64,000 nucleotides of DNA, taken from contig JACMZG010001913.1 in NCBI GenBank assembly GCA_018340805.1, positions 15,317,487-15,381,486 of the forward strand, in the 5' to 3' direction. Origin of the DNA: Microvelia longipes. Its lineage: Eukaryota; Arthropoda; Insecta; Hemiptera; Veliidae. Each line of letters begins with the position of its first letter. The first letter of the stretch is position 1. The notes beneath the pieces were generated by a model. It did not search any database. It was not told where the DNA came from and saw only the letters and a list, made by a program, of their open reading frames with translations. Positions 1-29,139 of this stretch are shown here, piece by piece. The position numbers and the translations under genes are program-made.

Positions 1-211
1 TATGGGCCACTGATTAGTAGTATATATTCCTCTATGGTATGGGCCAACAAACATTTATATAAATATTATATTATAATACATTAAGTGGCCCCAAAAGCAG
101 CTAGCTAAGCGGGTTCGTTTAGTAAAATTGCAGATGAGTGTGTTGCTATGTTTATGATAACACTAGGTGTATTATTCATAAAATAATAAATTTAAAAAAA
201 ATAAAATATAC
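1..211 (-). other. start of HR96 intron 1
   Basis: AT-rich sequence immediately downstream of the HR96 exon donor on the minus strand. No further coding sequence or repeat is seen before the window edge. Confidence 0.6.
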
Positions 212-382
212 CTTATCTTTAAAAGCATTTCGCCTAAAGAAAGCTTTGCAGGATTCACATGTTAAAGCATTGAAGTTATAACTAAGAGCAAGATCACCAC
301 AAACCTGACACTTTTTCTTCTCTGCACTTGGTTCAAGCAAGTCATTGCTGACATTTTTACTCATTATAACTCCTATTTTTAT
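212..382 (-). CDS. Hr96: HR96-type nuclear receptor, first coding exon (partial gene)
   Basis: The exon encodes 51 residues from the ATG at 364 down to a donor (AAG|GTATAT) at 212, ending in phase 0. An acceptor (TTTCTACAG) places the exon start at 382, 18 bases before the ATG, so an upstream non-coding exon is likely. Residues 19-51 are the first zinc finger of a nuclear receptor DNA-binding domain: CQVCGD, then [18 protein letters not shown]. The P-box CESCKA is characteristic of the NR1J group (Drosophila DHR96, C. elegans DAF-12/NHR-8), ligand-regulated transcription factors linked to xenobiotic and lipid responses. The second finger and ligand-binding domain must lie off the left edge; bases 1-211 are the start of the next intron. 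The family call is firm; orthology to Hr96 rests on this one finger. Confidence 0.87.
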
Positions 383-1170
383 CTGTAGAAATAAAACAAT
401 AATGTTTATTTGGAGTTATACTTCATAAATAATTATGAAATTCTGTCAAGGGGTCTGCAAGCTAAGCGAATTTTCTTTGGAATATGTGCTTTCTTGCTCA
501 AAAATACATTTCTAGCTATCTGGTTTATGTAGCATTACTATTTGTTACTCATTTATTCTGGATACATATCTTACCGATACTTATTCTAGTATCTTATATC
601 AAAGATTATACAATTCTATGTTCTTAATTCATTTCATTTATCACTCATTACAGCTTAGTTTACACAATTTTTTAAAATGTTTCAGCACACTTCCTTTGAT
701 AAATAGGAGAAAAATTAGTAATGCTACCTTTCATGGTTTTACAATTTAAAATAAAAACTTCAGCAAGAAAGGATGCATATAAAAGAAAATTCATTTGGGT
801 CGCAGACCTCTGCACCAGAAATATTTTACTTATACCTATGTAGTGTAAATATGATCATAATAAAGTAACTTGGTTCCAAGATTCAAAACCTGGAAGCCCA
901 GGTTAAAAGTTGTGAATATTTTGTGTAGTCATACTGATTTCAGACAATTCATATACATTTCAGCACCATCGAAAACAACAACAACCTACTCAAAAATTTT
1001 TCAAAACCTACTTCGTTGTGATAAGGGACCTCTGAAACAGATTTGTGTGACACTCCCTATAGAATAAACTGTAGGCAGCATAGAGAATGGGTGATTAAAT
1101 GCCTTTGTGATCATATGATGATCACAGTCAATGTTATGAAGATTTAGGTCTGGGTTATTGCCACGAAGAT

Positions 1171-1425
1171 TTAAGTCTTACAGTGGTGACTGGGTCAATG
1201 TGGATGAAGAAAACAATGTTTCCCATTCACTGAGGGAAGCATCTTGAGGGATGTAGGACATAATGGATAAAACACAATTCTCAGCAAAACTGAACTGAAT
1301 GAGATCAGTTTTGCAGAGCATTGTGTTTTTATCCATGATGTCTTACATCCCTCAAGATGCTTCCCACTGTGAAAGCGAAACGTCCGATTCTTCATCTACA
1401 TTGTCGCGGCCACTTAATCTTAGAG
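1171..1425. mobile_element. foldback remnant with Penelope-type ends
   Basis: Two inverted arms (about 1191-1290 and 1310-1412) share the 'catccctcaagatgcttccc' segment and its flanks. The right arm continues into a GAAACGTC-type sequence and ATTCTTCATCTAC. The same end sequence borders the Penelope-like element at 38706-39646, so this is probably a coding-less pair of inverted ends of that family. The left arm carries small deletions. Confidence 0.7.
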
Positions 1426-1714
1426 GCAATAACCCTGGAAGCCTACGCAGTTTATAAGTCAAAGGTATGTTGTTCTTAAATGTATATGAGCTACCAAAAG
1501 CAATCACTAGGAATCTTTTTGAAGTAATGGCTTTTATAAGAGACCTGAACCCTATACTATTATAACTCATGTGATTGGAATGAATAGTGTTGCCATAAGA
1601 AGGTTATAAATCTGTCCTTCTTCTGACAAGCCGTTAGCATTTAAGATAATGATTGACACGTGTAGCTTTCATCTCTTTTCTCTCCTGTAAATAAACAATG
1701 TCCACAATTTCATA

Positions 1715-1785
1715 TCAGGCCAACCTCATTGGTTCTTTAATGCTATTTTCCCGCGCTGTCAACTGATTTTAACAGTGTAACCTTG
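1715..1785. mobile_element. hairpin-MITE fragment
   Basis: The segment around 'gccaacctcattggttct' followed by an AACTGATTTTA end matches one arm of the hairpin MITE at 57927-58086 and the partial copy at 58330-58480. Confidence 0.6.
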
Positions 1786-2067
1786 CTCAGGAAATCTCTG
1801 AGACATACCAATCTCTTTATCTTACACTTAGGGTCGCCAGGCATCCCAATTTTGGTGGGACAGTCCTGATATAGACACCTCTGTCCGGCTCAAATTTAAA
1901 ATTTCGCTATAAATAAATAATTCCTCATACTACTTATTTTTAATTAATTTTTCATAAGTAATATATAACATGCAAGTATTTTTGGTGTGTAATATTATAT
2001 TGTTAAAACCAGCAATTCTAAAGGAATTTATATTTCCAACAACCAAATATACTTTCAATAATTTAAA

Positions 2068-2452
2068 ATGATTAAATGATAACTTTAAAAATCTAGACAG
2101 GTCAGTTTAGGCACCACCAATTCTAAAAAAAATCCCTCCAAGAAGGGAGTGGGGAAAAAACTTTGTTAACAAATCAGGTTAACTTTTAATTTTAGTTTTT
2201 ATTTGTAGTTTTATTTTATAATATCATTTTCATGATTAATTAAAAATTAGTTTTCAAAATGATGTAAACACAAAAAAAATTACAAACGAAGTGAAAAAAA
2301 TCAATTGCCGAGAAGTAAGTTATTTCCCTACAGCGACTGGGGATAGGGATTTATTTTCTCTTTATAAGTGATGGGTTGTCAGCAGCTTTTCTGATTGGTC
2401 AATTCCCCAAATGCTTATGACCTTGAGGATTTTTAAATTAAATGATGGACTG
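2068..2452. mobile_element. TA-flanked MITE, degraded copy 1
   Basis: It is collinear with the intact copy at 36009-36413: a shared 'gacaggtcagttta' start, a 'ccctccaagaagggag' hairpin, 'cagcagcttttctgattggt' near the end, and a right terminus of ATGATGGACTG before TA. The left terminal repeat is eroded. Confidence 0.75.
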
Positions 2453-3640
2453 TATGTTTGGTTTGTGAATAAACTTGTTATTGCAGTTCAGAGTAAAAGT
2501 GTTCACATTATAAAGAATTTAAATTGAACATGCAACATGGCTGTAATGTGAAATTTATTTCTTTAGCAATTTATTATTGCTTCACTTCGCTCATAAATAA
2601 GTTTATACAGGTGTCAATTTTTTCAATCAGTGGAGTTTTGTTACTCCCTCCCTCGATGGTCAGATTTGTCCCGCTTGATCTTGGCTGAAATCTGGCAACG
2701 CAACTTAAACATAATAATAATTGGATCTTCGAAATGAATACAAAGATGTACTAGGGCTGAATATCTCTATCTTTCTACTGTTATTGACATCCCAGATTAA
2801 AGTATAAAACTCCCTCTTAACATTAACTCACCTTCACATAATATTACGATCACTATTCCAACTCAAGTTTTAAACAATTTACTCTTAAAATTTAAAATTC
2901 CTTGCCACTCAAAAGAAACAATTCTATAGTAACCTTTCTTACAAGAAAAATACCACTTATCCTAAGTAAAATTTAATCCGTGGAATTTTTTTGGCAATTT
3001 ATTATTTTATCAGTGATAACAAAAGAAAACAACTGTTTAACAGCCACTAATCGCACAAGCAATATTGACTATATGTTTTGCCCCTTTAAATGTTTAAAAC
3101 ATTATTTATATTGCTAGAAACCATTAAAGAAATATTAATGAATAGTTTATTTTAATGAATAAACCGTCCTTATAATAAATCTATTTTCATAAATTGTTTA
3201 AATTTATTTAAATAATTGTAGCTTTTGTAAAATTATGCGGATACATATTTCGAACAATTTAAATCAGCTGTTTAATTACACAAACCGCGCAGCTGTTTTT
3301 ATGTTATTAAACTGTAAACAATTTTTGTTTTATTTTTAGTGCTCATTTAAATTTTAAATATCTCTTCATATATTTGTATAAATGTTAAATTTGATTGATT
3401 TTCAATTAAATTAGGTTAATTGTGAAGATAGTTAAGTTATTATACGTATTTTATTATGTAATTTAATGGTTTTTATTGCGCATAGAGATTACACTCTTGC
3501 CAATGGTTTTAAATCTTTTTCATTTTTATTTGAGTTATATATAAAATATATATTGATTGATTATTAATAGCAAGAATCTCTACTTCATATATACGATGTA
3601 TTTGTTACAATTTTTATCGTTTTTGTGTTAATTTTGGTCA

Positions 3641-3704
3641 ACATCATCCGTTGGTCAAAGCACACGCTTCAAGCTTACGTCCATTTCCTGGTTCTTTTGT
3701 TTGG
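3641..3704 (+). other. candidate 5' non-coding exon of the TRIM-NHL gene
   Basis: A less AT-rich stretch ends in a strong donor (TTTGG|GTAAGT at 3704/3705), about 2 kb upstream of the first coding exon, whose acceptor at 5750 shows that an upstream exon exists. The left boundary is a guess. A cDNA would decide. Confidence 0.35.
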
Positions 3705-4505
3705 GTAAGTTTTATTTTTAAAATGCGCAGTTCTTCTTAGTTTGTCCTCAAACTTACAATTTATTATTTTAATGTTATTAAACTAATTGTATTTTAATGA
3801 TTCTGTGATTTTTTAAAATTAATGATTGGTCGAAAGTGTTATTGACCTCATACTGAGATTTTTAACGTTAATTTCTGTGCTTTATTGATGTTTTTAAGTC
3901 AATAAGTCACGAAGTTCTTCTTTCAAGGACTTTTCCGTGATAATTTATTCATTTGTAAGTTTTTTTGGTTGTCATAACTTTTATGAACTATTCAAGTAAA
4001 ATATTATTTTTGATGTCGACAATAAATATATTATTGCTAATTTAAAGTTGAAGAAATTCATATAGAAATGATTGATAAATGGCTACATACTTAAAGGTTA
4101 TGCTCATTTAGTCTTTAAATTACTCCACTCTAGTGGAATAGAATCAACAAGTGACTTCTTGTTTCGGGCTGTCCAGACAACTGCAAATATATTTATAAAT
4201 AATACAATAAGCGACAGTTTATTAGCCGATTTTTACAGCTCCACATAATAATTATGTGGAAAAAAAGAAATGTCAAAAGAAGAAAATTTTGGCTGCTAGG
4301 GCTAGTTTTTGTTCCTAGAGTTACGGATTAGTATAATTAATGTGATCAGTATATGGAAGGATGACTGGATAATCCAATACTGGTCAATCTGAGTAGTGTG
4401 ATGGAGTTATATTGAGTCCAATACATTCATCACTTGTATACATATATGGTATCAGAGTGATGATACAACTAAATTTGCTATTTGTGTTTAATAGCAGAAT
4501 ATAGT

Positions 4506-5188
4506 AAAGTGATGTAGAAATTCATAAGTAAGGGGGGGGGCGGGGGACACAGTGGTCTAACTCCCTGGTTTTAGGTGGTTCCGAGAAAAACAGGAATTAG
4601 TTGCATCAACTACCGCACCGAGCGCTAGTTTTTCACCTTGTCCCCTTATCACTATTGTTATTAGTTTTAAATCGATACTTCTATTTATGTTTATAAAAAT
4701 GTAAACAAGACGATTTTTATCTTATTCATTGCCTTTTTTCTTTTATAGTAGCTTATAAGACAATTTTTTTAGAAAATGGTTAACGTGTGTTAGGAATGAG
4801 ACAACGAAGACGTAAATTAAATTTATAATTTCCCAGTTTGATGTTTGTTTACAAACATTTTTGATGTTTGTCTACAAATCATGGTTATCACGATATCAGG
4901 TCTACTTAAAATTAACACAGCGTTTATATTTTTATAACATTTTATAAAAATTATACCTTTAAAATAATTAATACAATTTTTAACATTGTTAAAGACCCTT
5001 TTAAATAATTTTAACCTTAGAATTGAAGAAATAATTATTTTATATATAGGGTACAAGGTCAACTGACCCGCCACTAGCGGAGAAAGGGTGAACTTAGGGC
5101 AGGTCCATCTAAAGCAGCTTATTTCGGGGGAGTTAGACCACTGTGTCCCGCGCCCCCACCCCTACTGTATGAATTTCTACATCACTTT
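4506..5188. mobile_element. MULE-like non-autonomous DNA transposon with 10-bp TSD
   Basis: Terminal inverted repeats of about 60 bp begin AAAGTGATGTAGAAATTCAT and include a G-run and ACACAGTGGTCTAACTCCC. The element is flanked by a perfect 10-bp direct repeat, AGAATATAGT, at 4496-4505 and 5189-5198. A long TIR with a 9-11 bp duplication is typical of Mutator-like elements. No transposase is encoded. A relative lies at 44385-44830. Confidence 0.8.
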
Positions 5189-5374
5189 AGAATATAGTCT
5201 TTTACATAATTTGAAATTGTTATTATTAACCTCCCATCAAATGTGTTTGTCAAAATTCACAAATATAGAGGGTTCATCTTGGGTTAAAGTGGGGCAAAAT
5301 CATTTTTTTTTTGGATGAATTATCGTGATTTTTCAGGGAACCAATAAATTTGTACACATTTTGCAATAAAACTA

Positions 5375-5425
5375 TTTCTGAAGAAGGCCTTATTTGGCCA
5401 AAAGCTTAATGTTTATTTTATTTGA
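5375..5425 (+). repeat. retroelement-terminus-like motif with hammerhead-like layout
   Basis: CTGAAGA is followed by a GGCC...GGCC stem and AAAAGCTT. The layout resembles the hammerhead-like ends at 31760-31800 and 39553-39590, but GAAA is replaced by AAAA. It probably marks the end of a decayed element. Confidence 0.4.
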
Positions 5426-5778
5426 CCACATCATCATAACTTAAATTGTGTTTATATATAGTTTCCTAAATTGCATTGCACAATTCCTAAGTGTTGCTTA
5501 ATAATGAAAAAATTGTATTAATTTAACTTAATTGAACATCAATGGAGTTTTTTGACAAACTAATGAAGAATAATAGCAGAGCAAGCCCACTGGGAGGGGG
5601 ATCCAGCCATGAGGTGTCCCACAGCACTGAAGTTGCTTATCAGCCAAGAGGCTCGGCTTGTCTTTTAAGAATCAAATATTTTTATTTTCACTTTGAAATA
5701 AACCATAATTTTGAGTTAAAAGATTTCTTATAGTAACCTTTCTTTTACAGCTCAATGTTTAAATAAAAATAAATCAAG

Positions 5779-23267
<17,489 letters not shown>

Positions 23268-24081
23268 GTTTGTTAGTATAGTTAAAAAGATAATTATACT
23301 CTATCTCGTGTATCTAGACACCTCATACAAACCCATAGATGAGTGCAACTGCTTTAAAAATTATAAGGGAATACGACATTTTTTTTATTATACCCATGGT
23401 CTTATTTCAAATGTATTTTACTATTAAATGTCACATATCTATATTTATATATGTATTTGTGGTGCCTAGATATTTAGAATAGCATCGTTCACTCTGTAGT
23501 TCAAATAATTTGCTATTTTTTGATGAAGGTGCAATATTTTTTTTGTCTTTATAACTCAATTTGTTAAATTTTGATGTTCAACTTAATATGAAGTTTACTT
23601 AAAACTGAAAGTTGTCATGAATTATAACTTTAGTCGATTACTTCAAAGAAGATGTATCATCAATACATTACATAATTCAAGTCAAGTTGTTGAAGATTGA
23701 AGTTCTCACTTCCTCATAATGTACACTTTTTAAGTACATATTCAATATTCCATTAGCATATTTAAGAGGTTATACTTCTGCAAGTTAAAGAGATAGCTGT
23801 GTCTTCTACTAAAACTAATGTTAGAACCTTTTAGATACATTCAAGCCAACCTTAAAGTGTATTTCTGGATAATAACCCAGAGATTTATTAGTTTGTGGTC
23901 TCACTAATTGTTAAGCTGTGGTAATCAATTTGAAGAAGTGAATGAAGATACTTCATGTTGGACATGAATATCCCTGGACAAGTTTTGGTTTAACACTATC
24001 ATCAGCAGACAAGCATACACTCCAAGTTCTCTACAAAAGTTTTTCATTGATATAACTTCCAGCCTCTATAAATGGGACCAT
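23268..24081. other. region downstream of the TRIM-NHL gene
   Basis: The 3' UTR presumably starts here. No AATAAA can be picked with confidence before the repeats at 23930. AT-rich and otherwise empty. Confidence 0.5.
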
Positions 24082-24590
24082 CAATCTGAAAATGGGATTG
24101 TCTTGATTATTGTGACAGAGCTATTCAACAATCTGAAAATGGGCTTGTCCTGATAATTGCGACAGAGCTATTCAACAATATGAAAATAGGCTTGTCCTGA
24201 TAATTGCGACAGAGCTATTCAACAATCTGAAAATAGGCTTGTCCTGATAATTGCGACAGAGCTATTCAACAATCTGAAAATGGGCTTATATTGATTATTG
24301 TGACAAAGCTATTCAACAATACGAAAATGGGCTTGTTATGACTATTGTGACAAAGCTATTCTACAATCTGAAAATGGGCTTGTCCTGATTATTGTGACAA
24401 AGCTATTCATTGATATGTTTTTATTAGTAGAAAGCTTGAGCCTCGCCTGCTAATATTGGCAACCGAAACCAGTTCTTGGATATTCATATCCTAGAGTAAT
24501 TTTATCAATGGTAGGTGATTCTTCAATACTTCTTTAACTTGCAGTTAATATATAACCTCTTTAATTTCAAATAAAAGTTTAAATTTAATC
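23930..24590. mobile_element. foldback-like element enclosing a 47-bp minisatellite
   Basis: The left side (GAAGAAGTGAATGAAGATAC, then ATGAATATCCCTGGA) is the approximate reverse complement of the right side (TGGATATTCATATCCTAGAG, then GATTCTTCAATACTTCTTTA). A related single end occurs at 8930-8990 next to MITE-1. No ORF is seen. Confidence 0.5.
24082..24410. repeat. 47-bp minisatellite, 7 units
   Basis: Seven consecutive units begin CAATCTGAAAATGGGCTTGT and contain 'gacagagctattcaa', each exactly 47 bases. Point differences occur but no indels. Confidence 0.96.
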
Positions 24591-25380
24591 ATATCTCCAC
24601 TTTTGCTATTATTTTTTATTAAATTTATAAAATAGTTTTAAACAAAATAAAATAAATTTTATATTAGTGCCATTCACAATATAAGTGACAATTAAGCACT
24701 GAATTTTGTAAAAAATAAATAATTTATTTTAATTTATGTTAAAATAACATAGATATATGCAGTGCAGTATGATGGATGTAATATATTAGTGAAAGAGTAG
24801 CCTGAATCTTTTAACTTACCTGGTTTATTATTTAGCTTTTCCACTTAATAAAAATAAAAATTAGTGATTGAAAGGTGAAAAAACCAGAGTTAACAAATAG
24901 GGATCCCTGAGAAAATAATTATGCTGTGTAAATTTAGCATACATTTTAGCAGAACGATAACAAAGTAAAATTTTAAGTAGAGTTTACATTCTTGAGCAAT
25001 AGTCGAATACAAATCTGAAATCTCTCCAAAAAATGTTTTTTTTTATCATCATCAGTGCCAGTGAGAAGAGTTAAATAGATAATTAGAGTTAGAGTTAATT
25101 ATTTAAAGTCTTTTAGAATTCTTAAGTTAGTTTATCCATTTAATTTGAAGTTTTTTATATGATCTTGATTTTAACAAAATAGCCTCTATACCCTTTCTGC
25201 CTCCAAGATTGTTTTTTGTTTGATATCGGAGGTGTGGTGTTCACAACCTAGGCTAGGCTTTTAGTTTTTATGAATAGTATTTTTATTAGAAATTTCATAA
25301 ACTTTAATTAATAATTTTAACATAGTGTATGCATCCTCCAGAAGTTGGTTCCCATTCCTAAATTTAAGCTTACCTTTATA
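24591..25380. other. AT-rich intergenic, nothing recognised
   Basis: No ORF, repeat family or RNA gene seen. Confidence 0.5.
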
Positions 25381-25452
25381 TAAATAACACCAACAACCAC
25401 GTCTCTCCACTAAACATGTTTAGTGGAGAGACGTGGTTGTTGGTGTTATTTA
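25381..25452. repeat. perfect 72-bp palindrome
   Basis: Every base from 25381 to 25452 pairs with its mirror on the other arm, centred on ACATGT at 25414-25419. It includes CCACGTCTCTCCAC and its complement. There is no loop and no mismatch. Confidence 0.97.
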
Positions 25453-26079
25453 TTGTGAAGTACTTCACGCTTACCTCTTTCCAAATATTTTCTACATATG
25501 CTGCCACTGCATATATATTGTTTAATTAATGATGATGGAGAGATATCTATACATTTTATTGCAAAATCTTTTCTTTTTCAATTCTAAAATGGACATGATT
25601 AGTATGAACAATGAAAATAATTTAATGTCATTCACAATTTTTTTTGATACTGTGTGATTTTTAGGAGTTAAAATTATTTAGTTTTTTTTTAATTTAAAAA
25701 TACTGTATAGGGCTTAATGCATAGTTTAGTATTAGTATTTAATTTGCTTTGATCTTATAGTACCATAACATCAATGGTATTTTATTATAAAACTTCTTAA
25801 GAAAATAAGACTTTTATAACCATTTGTTTATCGTTAAGTTTCTGGGAGTAGTACTTATTGCAATGATAATAAAAACTAAAGATATTGCTTGTTTGGTAGT
25901 TACAGATTTGAGCAATAGATTGAACTAAAAGTACTTTATTTGTAAACTATCCATTTCATTTTTTTCTTTTTTTTAAATTTATTGATTATTGTCTAGAATA
26001 AATGTATTTGACATAGTGCCCATGCTGGTTAAAGTGACTTGGCAGTTTTGATAGGAGGAATCACCCAGTGGTGATACTC
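25453..26079. other. AT-rich intergenic, nothing recognised
   Basis: No ORF or known repeat detected. Confidence 0.5.
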
Positions 26080-26490
26080 CTTGGCGTGGTTCGGTAATTT
26101 CAGGTAATTTTAAGACCCCCTGAGTGGTTTTTACAAAGTTGTCTGTCTGAGTGTCTGTTATTACCGTAGCTCTCAATATGTTTATGCTGGAAAGTTGAAA
26201 CTTGGTGGAAAAATCAATCTTTAAGTCTAGTTGATATTCATGTCAGTATCAGCATTAGTTTAATTTTTATTTTATAACTGTATAAATTTTTACAAAATTA
26301 TAAAACATCTTAAAATAATCCAAATTAGATGAAATTTAGTAGAAATGTATCCCTTTACTGAATAAATAAGCATACTAAGTTATATTTCAGTACCAAGTAT
26401 ATCTTCTGTTTTTGTCAGATCATAAAAGTGAAGCAGCATCTAGCGAGGTCAGTGCCTGGATGTGCGACCTTTAGGAATAAAATGAATGTA
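26080..26490 (+). repeat. 5S-module repeat family, internally shortened copy
   Basis: It starts in the 'cggtaatttcaggtaatttt' head with CCCCTGAGTGGTTTTTACAA, passes the 'atgctggaaagttgaaactt' block and reaches a 5S-like stretch at 26424-26478 (GTGAAGCAGCATCTAGCGAG, then CCTGGATGTGCGACC). It is the most diverged 5S-like segment here. Confidence 0.82.
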
Positions 26491-26624
26491 TTCAATGTGT
26501 GTTGGGGGGGGGGGGCGAATGCAAACACACAGGCAAATATTTATATGTTTCTTTGATAACATTTTTACTTTTCCCCATTTACACCACAGATATATTATAT
26601 AGTAAAAGTATTGTTGTGCGAGAG

Positions 26625-26627
<3 letters not shown>

Positions 26628-26720
<93 letters not shown>
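26628..26720. repeat. (AT)n microsatellite
   Basis: About 92 bases of uninterrupted AT dinucleotide. Confidence 0.98.
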
Positions 26721-26723
<3 letters not shown>

Positions 26724-26731
26724 GTTATAAG

Positions 26732-26852
26732 GATTCAAGTAAAGGTCTATCCACAAGTATAGTTGTAAGCATATAATGATAGTAAAACCGGTTTTACTAT
26801 CATTATATGCTTACAACTATATTTGTGGATAGACCTTTATTTGAATACTTAT
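26732..26852. repeat. near-perfect palindrome centred on AACCGGTT
   Basis: Arms of about 58 bases carry GGTCTATCCACAAGTATAGT / ACTATATTTGTGGATAGACC with a few mismatches. The centre is at 26789/26790. It immediately follows the AT tract. Confidence 0.93.
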
Positions 26853-26989
26853 AATATGGAATCCACTGGCACTAACGTCACTCATATATTATGTTATATT
26901 ATATGTCACATATATTGTATCAAGTATCTTTGTTTTGCAAAACTCAGTAGTATCAAATTAAAAGTATTGTGTTTTGCACTAAAATTCCA

Positions 26990-27490
26990 AAACCGAGTTT
27001 TTGCCTGGTTTTCACAAAGTTATCTGTTTGTATGTGTGTTTCCTGTCCATGGTAGCTCTTTGTGTGTGTTTATGCTGGAGAGTTAAAACTTAGTACAGAA
27101 AACAATTTTTAGGTCCAGTTGTGGTATACGAAAAATGTTTTTTTTATTATGCTATTAACTGTCATTAATAACTCAGTGAAAATTCATTAAACACGGAAAA
27201 ACCTTTGGATTGATTTGAAATTCATCACTAATTTAGTTGTATGTAAGAACAACTTATATATAATGGGTGACCACTGGGAATAAAACAAATGTTTTAACGT
27301 CTTAGGTCATAGTCTTAGTCATAGCATAGTGACTCTGAAAACATTATTCAATATAAATCAGGTGATTCGTGATTCATATATACTCTGAGAACGAGCAAAG
27401 CGAGCGTACTGTATCAGATATGGTGAGGAAAAATTCCGATGCAGAAAAAATTGCGAGAAAAATTCTCTGTGCCAGATTTTTTTTATTTAA
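26990..27490 (+). repeat. 5S-module repeat family, copy with most of the 5S part deleted
   Basis: Head block 'gcctggttttcacaaagtta', 'gctggagagttaaaact', a 3' stub of the 5S-like module (GGGTGACCACTGGGAATAAA at 27265), then 'ctgagaacgagcaaagcgag' and a tail with TTTTTT. Confidence 0.8.
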
Positions 27491-29135
27491 AAACCATGAG
27501 TTATTGCTTAACTCATTTCTTTCAATTCTTGTGGTATTCAAGTGTACCTATTCTTAATGAATAATGATTGTATAAAAAATGTGAAATAAAAGCTTTAAAC
27601 AAAAAAAAAGTGTCTAAATTATAGTAGTTGGTGATATCTTTAGTATTTAGAATCTTTGCTTATAGCTCATTCATAAAATTAAAATACTTGACAATTATAT
27701 ATTTCTCATGATTATAGTGAACATTTTTTTAGTCAATAATTTTTTAAGAAAATTAGAGTCAAACATATATTTTGTGTCAATGCCAGAGATGTGTAACTCA
27801 AAAAATTCTGTTTAAATTTTTTTAACCTTTTGTGCTTGGAAACTGTATTCAGAATGGTTGGTATTTACCTTTTTTCTATACTTAATTTGTGTGTCATTAA
27901 ATTAAACTCTATGCCAAAATATCTTCACTTCTGCACACTCCTTCTCATACACTGTGGATGTGTGCACATACACACACCCACACTTAATAATAACTAATGT
28001 AACTATCAATATACTATTTAAGAGACACGTTAGGCTCTCATTTGGTTTTCAAAAACTCAAATTAAAGATATGTTTCTCTGGCTGTGGTGCGATGAATATT
28101 TGGTAGATAAAAATATTTCTATTTATTAATTTAAAAAAAATTGAGGCTTGTTTCTAACTATATACCGACTGTCAACTAATTAAATGTATCATAAGATTTT
28201 TCTTATCTCATTGTACAGAACTAATCCACTGATGGATTCTGCAATATCATTATACATTTTTTACAGAATCATTGCAATGAAATTCAATTATTGTTACTTA
28301 ACATTGTAACTTTCTGTTTGGTTTCTTCAACGATATTAAAATATATAGTAAAATTATACTCTTTGTGAAAAAATTAAGTTGTACCATATTAATATGTGTA
28401 TTTTACGGTATAACTTAATCAACATTAAATATAGAGATATTCTTAAGGAATATATGGAGAATAAGTTATATGAGTTAGAGTCAGGGAGTAAGCCAAACAA
28501 ATAGGTTACGCCAAGTATTCTTTGCCAGTCTGGTAACCACTTTTACATTATTTTAAAAAGTTAGATTAACTCATATAGTAATATAGTGTAATTAGTGGAT
28601 TAAGTTGAAGAAAATCTAACTGCTAAGTTACTTTTTGAAAACAGTCTTAAAATGTTATTGACAGATTTTATTTTTGCTCGAATTGATCATTTTTATTTTA
28701 AATCTATAACAGCGAAAATTTAAGTGCGTAAAAAAGAGAAAAAATAACAAATTAATGGTGTTGATAGAATGATGGAAAATATGCCATTGATAATAGTAAT
28801 AAGAATGTTGGTTATGGTTGTTTTACTGAGCTTCACTAACCATCTTGCTAGATTTGACAACGTATAAGGTGGCCAAGTTCACATTCTCCTTGCTAATAGA
28901 GTATTTGCATTTAAAAAAAACATTTTTTTGCTCATAAAATGATTAAATGTGTTAAAAAATATATTAGGCTGTAAAAATATTTTAAATAGTCGAAATAAGC
29001 ATTCAAAGAAGAATAGAGGGGGAATGGGTGAGAGAGTGGGGTGAAAACGTTTTTTTGCTGTATCATCAAAAGTATAGTATTTGTCATTCTAATATTTTAC
29101 AGGGTGTTCATTTATATGACATACTTAGTGGTAAT
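27491..29135. other. AT-rich intergenic, nothing recognised
   Basis: No gene or repeat family recognised; a short run of CA repeats lies near 27965-27990. Confidence 0.5.
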
Positions 29136-29139
29136 ATGG

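Larger units (their letters stand above)
383..3640. other. HR96 / TRIM-NHL intergenic region
   Basis: Divergent spacer between the minus-strand HR96 exon and the plus-strand TRIM-NHL gene. It holds a foldback element (1171-1425), a piece of a hairpin MITE (1715-1785) and a degraded TA-flanked MITE (about 2068-2452). The remainder is AT-rich with no convincing ORF. Promoters for both genes should lie here, but no core promoter motif can be singled out. Confidence 0.6.
3705..5750 (+). other. putative 5' UTR intron of the TRIM-NHL gene
   Basis: It contains the MULE-like element (4506-5188) and a hammerhead-like repeat end at 5375-5425. Otherwise it is AT-rich with no coding signal. Confidence 0.4.

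Noticed and set aside
4530..4545. G-quadruplex
   Set aside because: It is a single G run in a transposon end without the four spaced runs needed.
4823..5318. ORFs inside and beside the MULE-like element
   Set aside because: They cross the terminal repeat boundaries and show no transposase motif.
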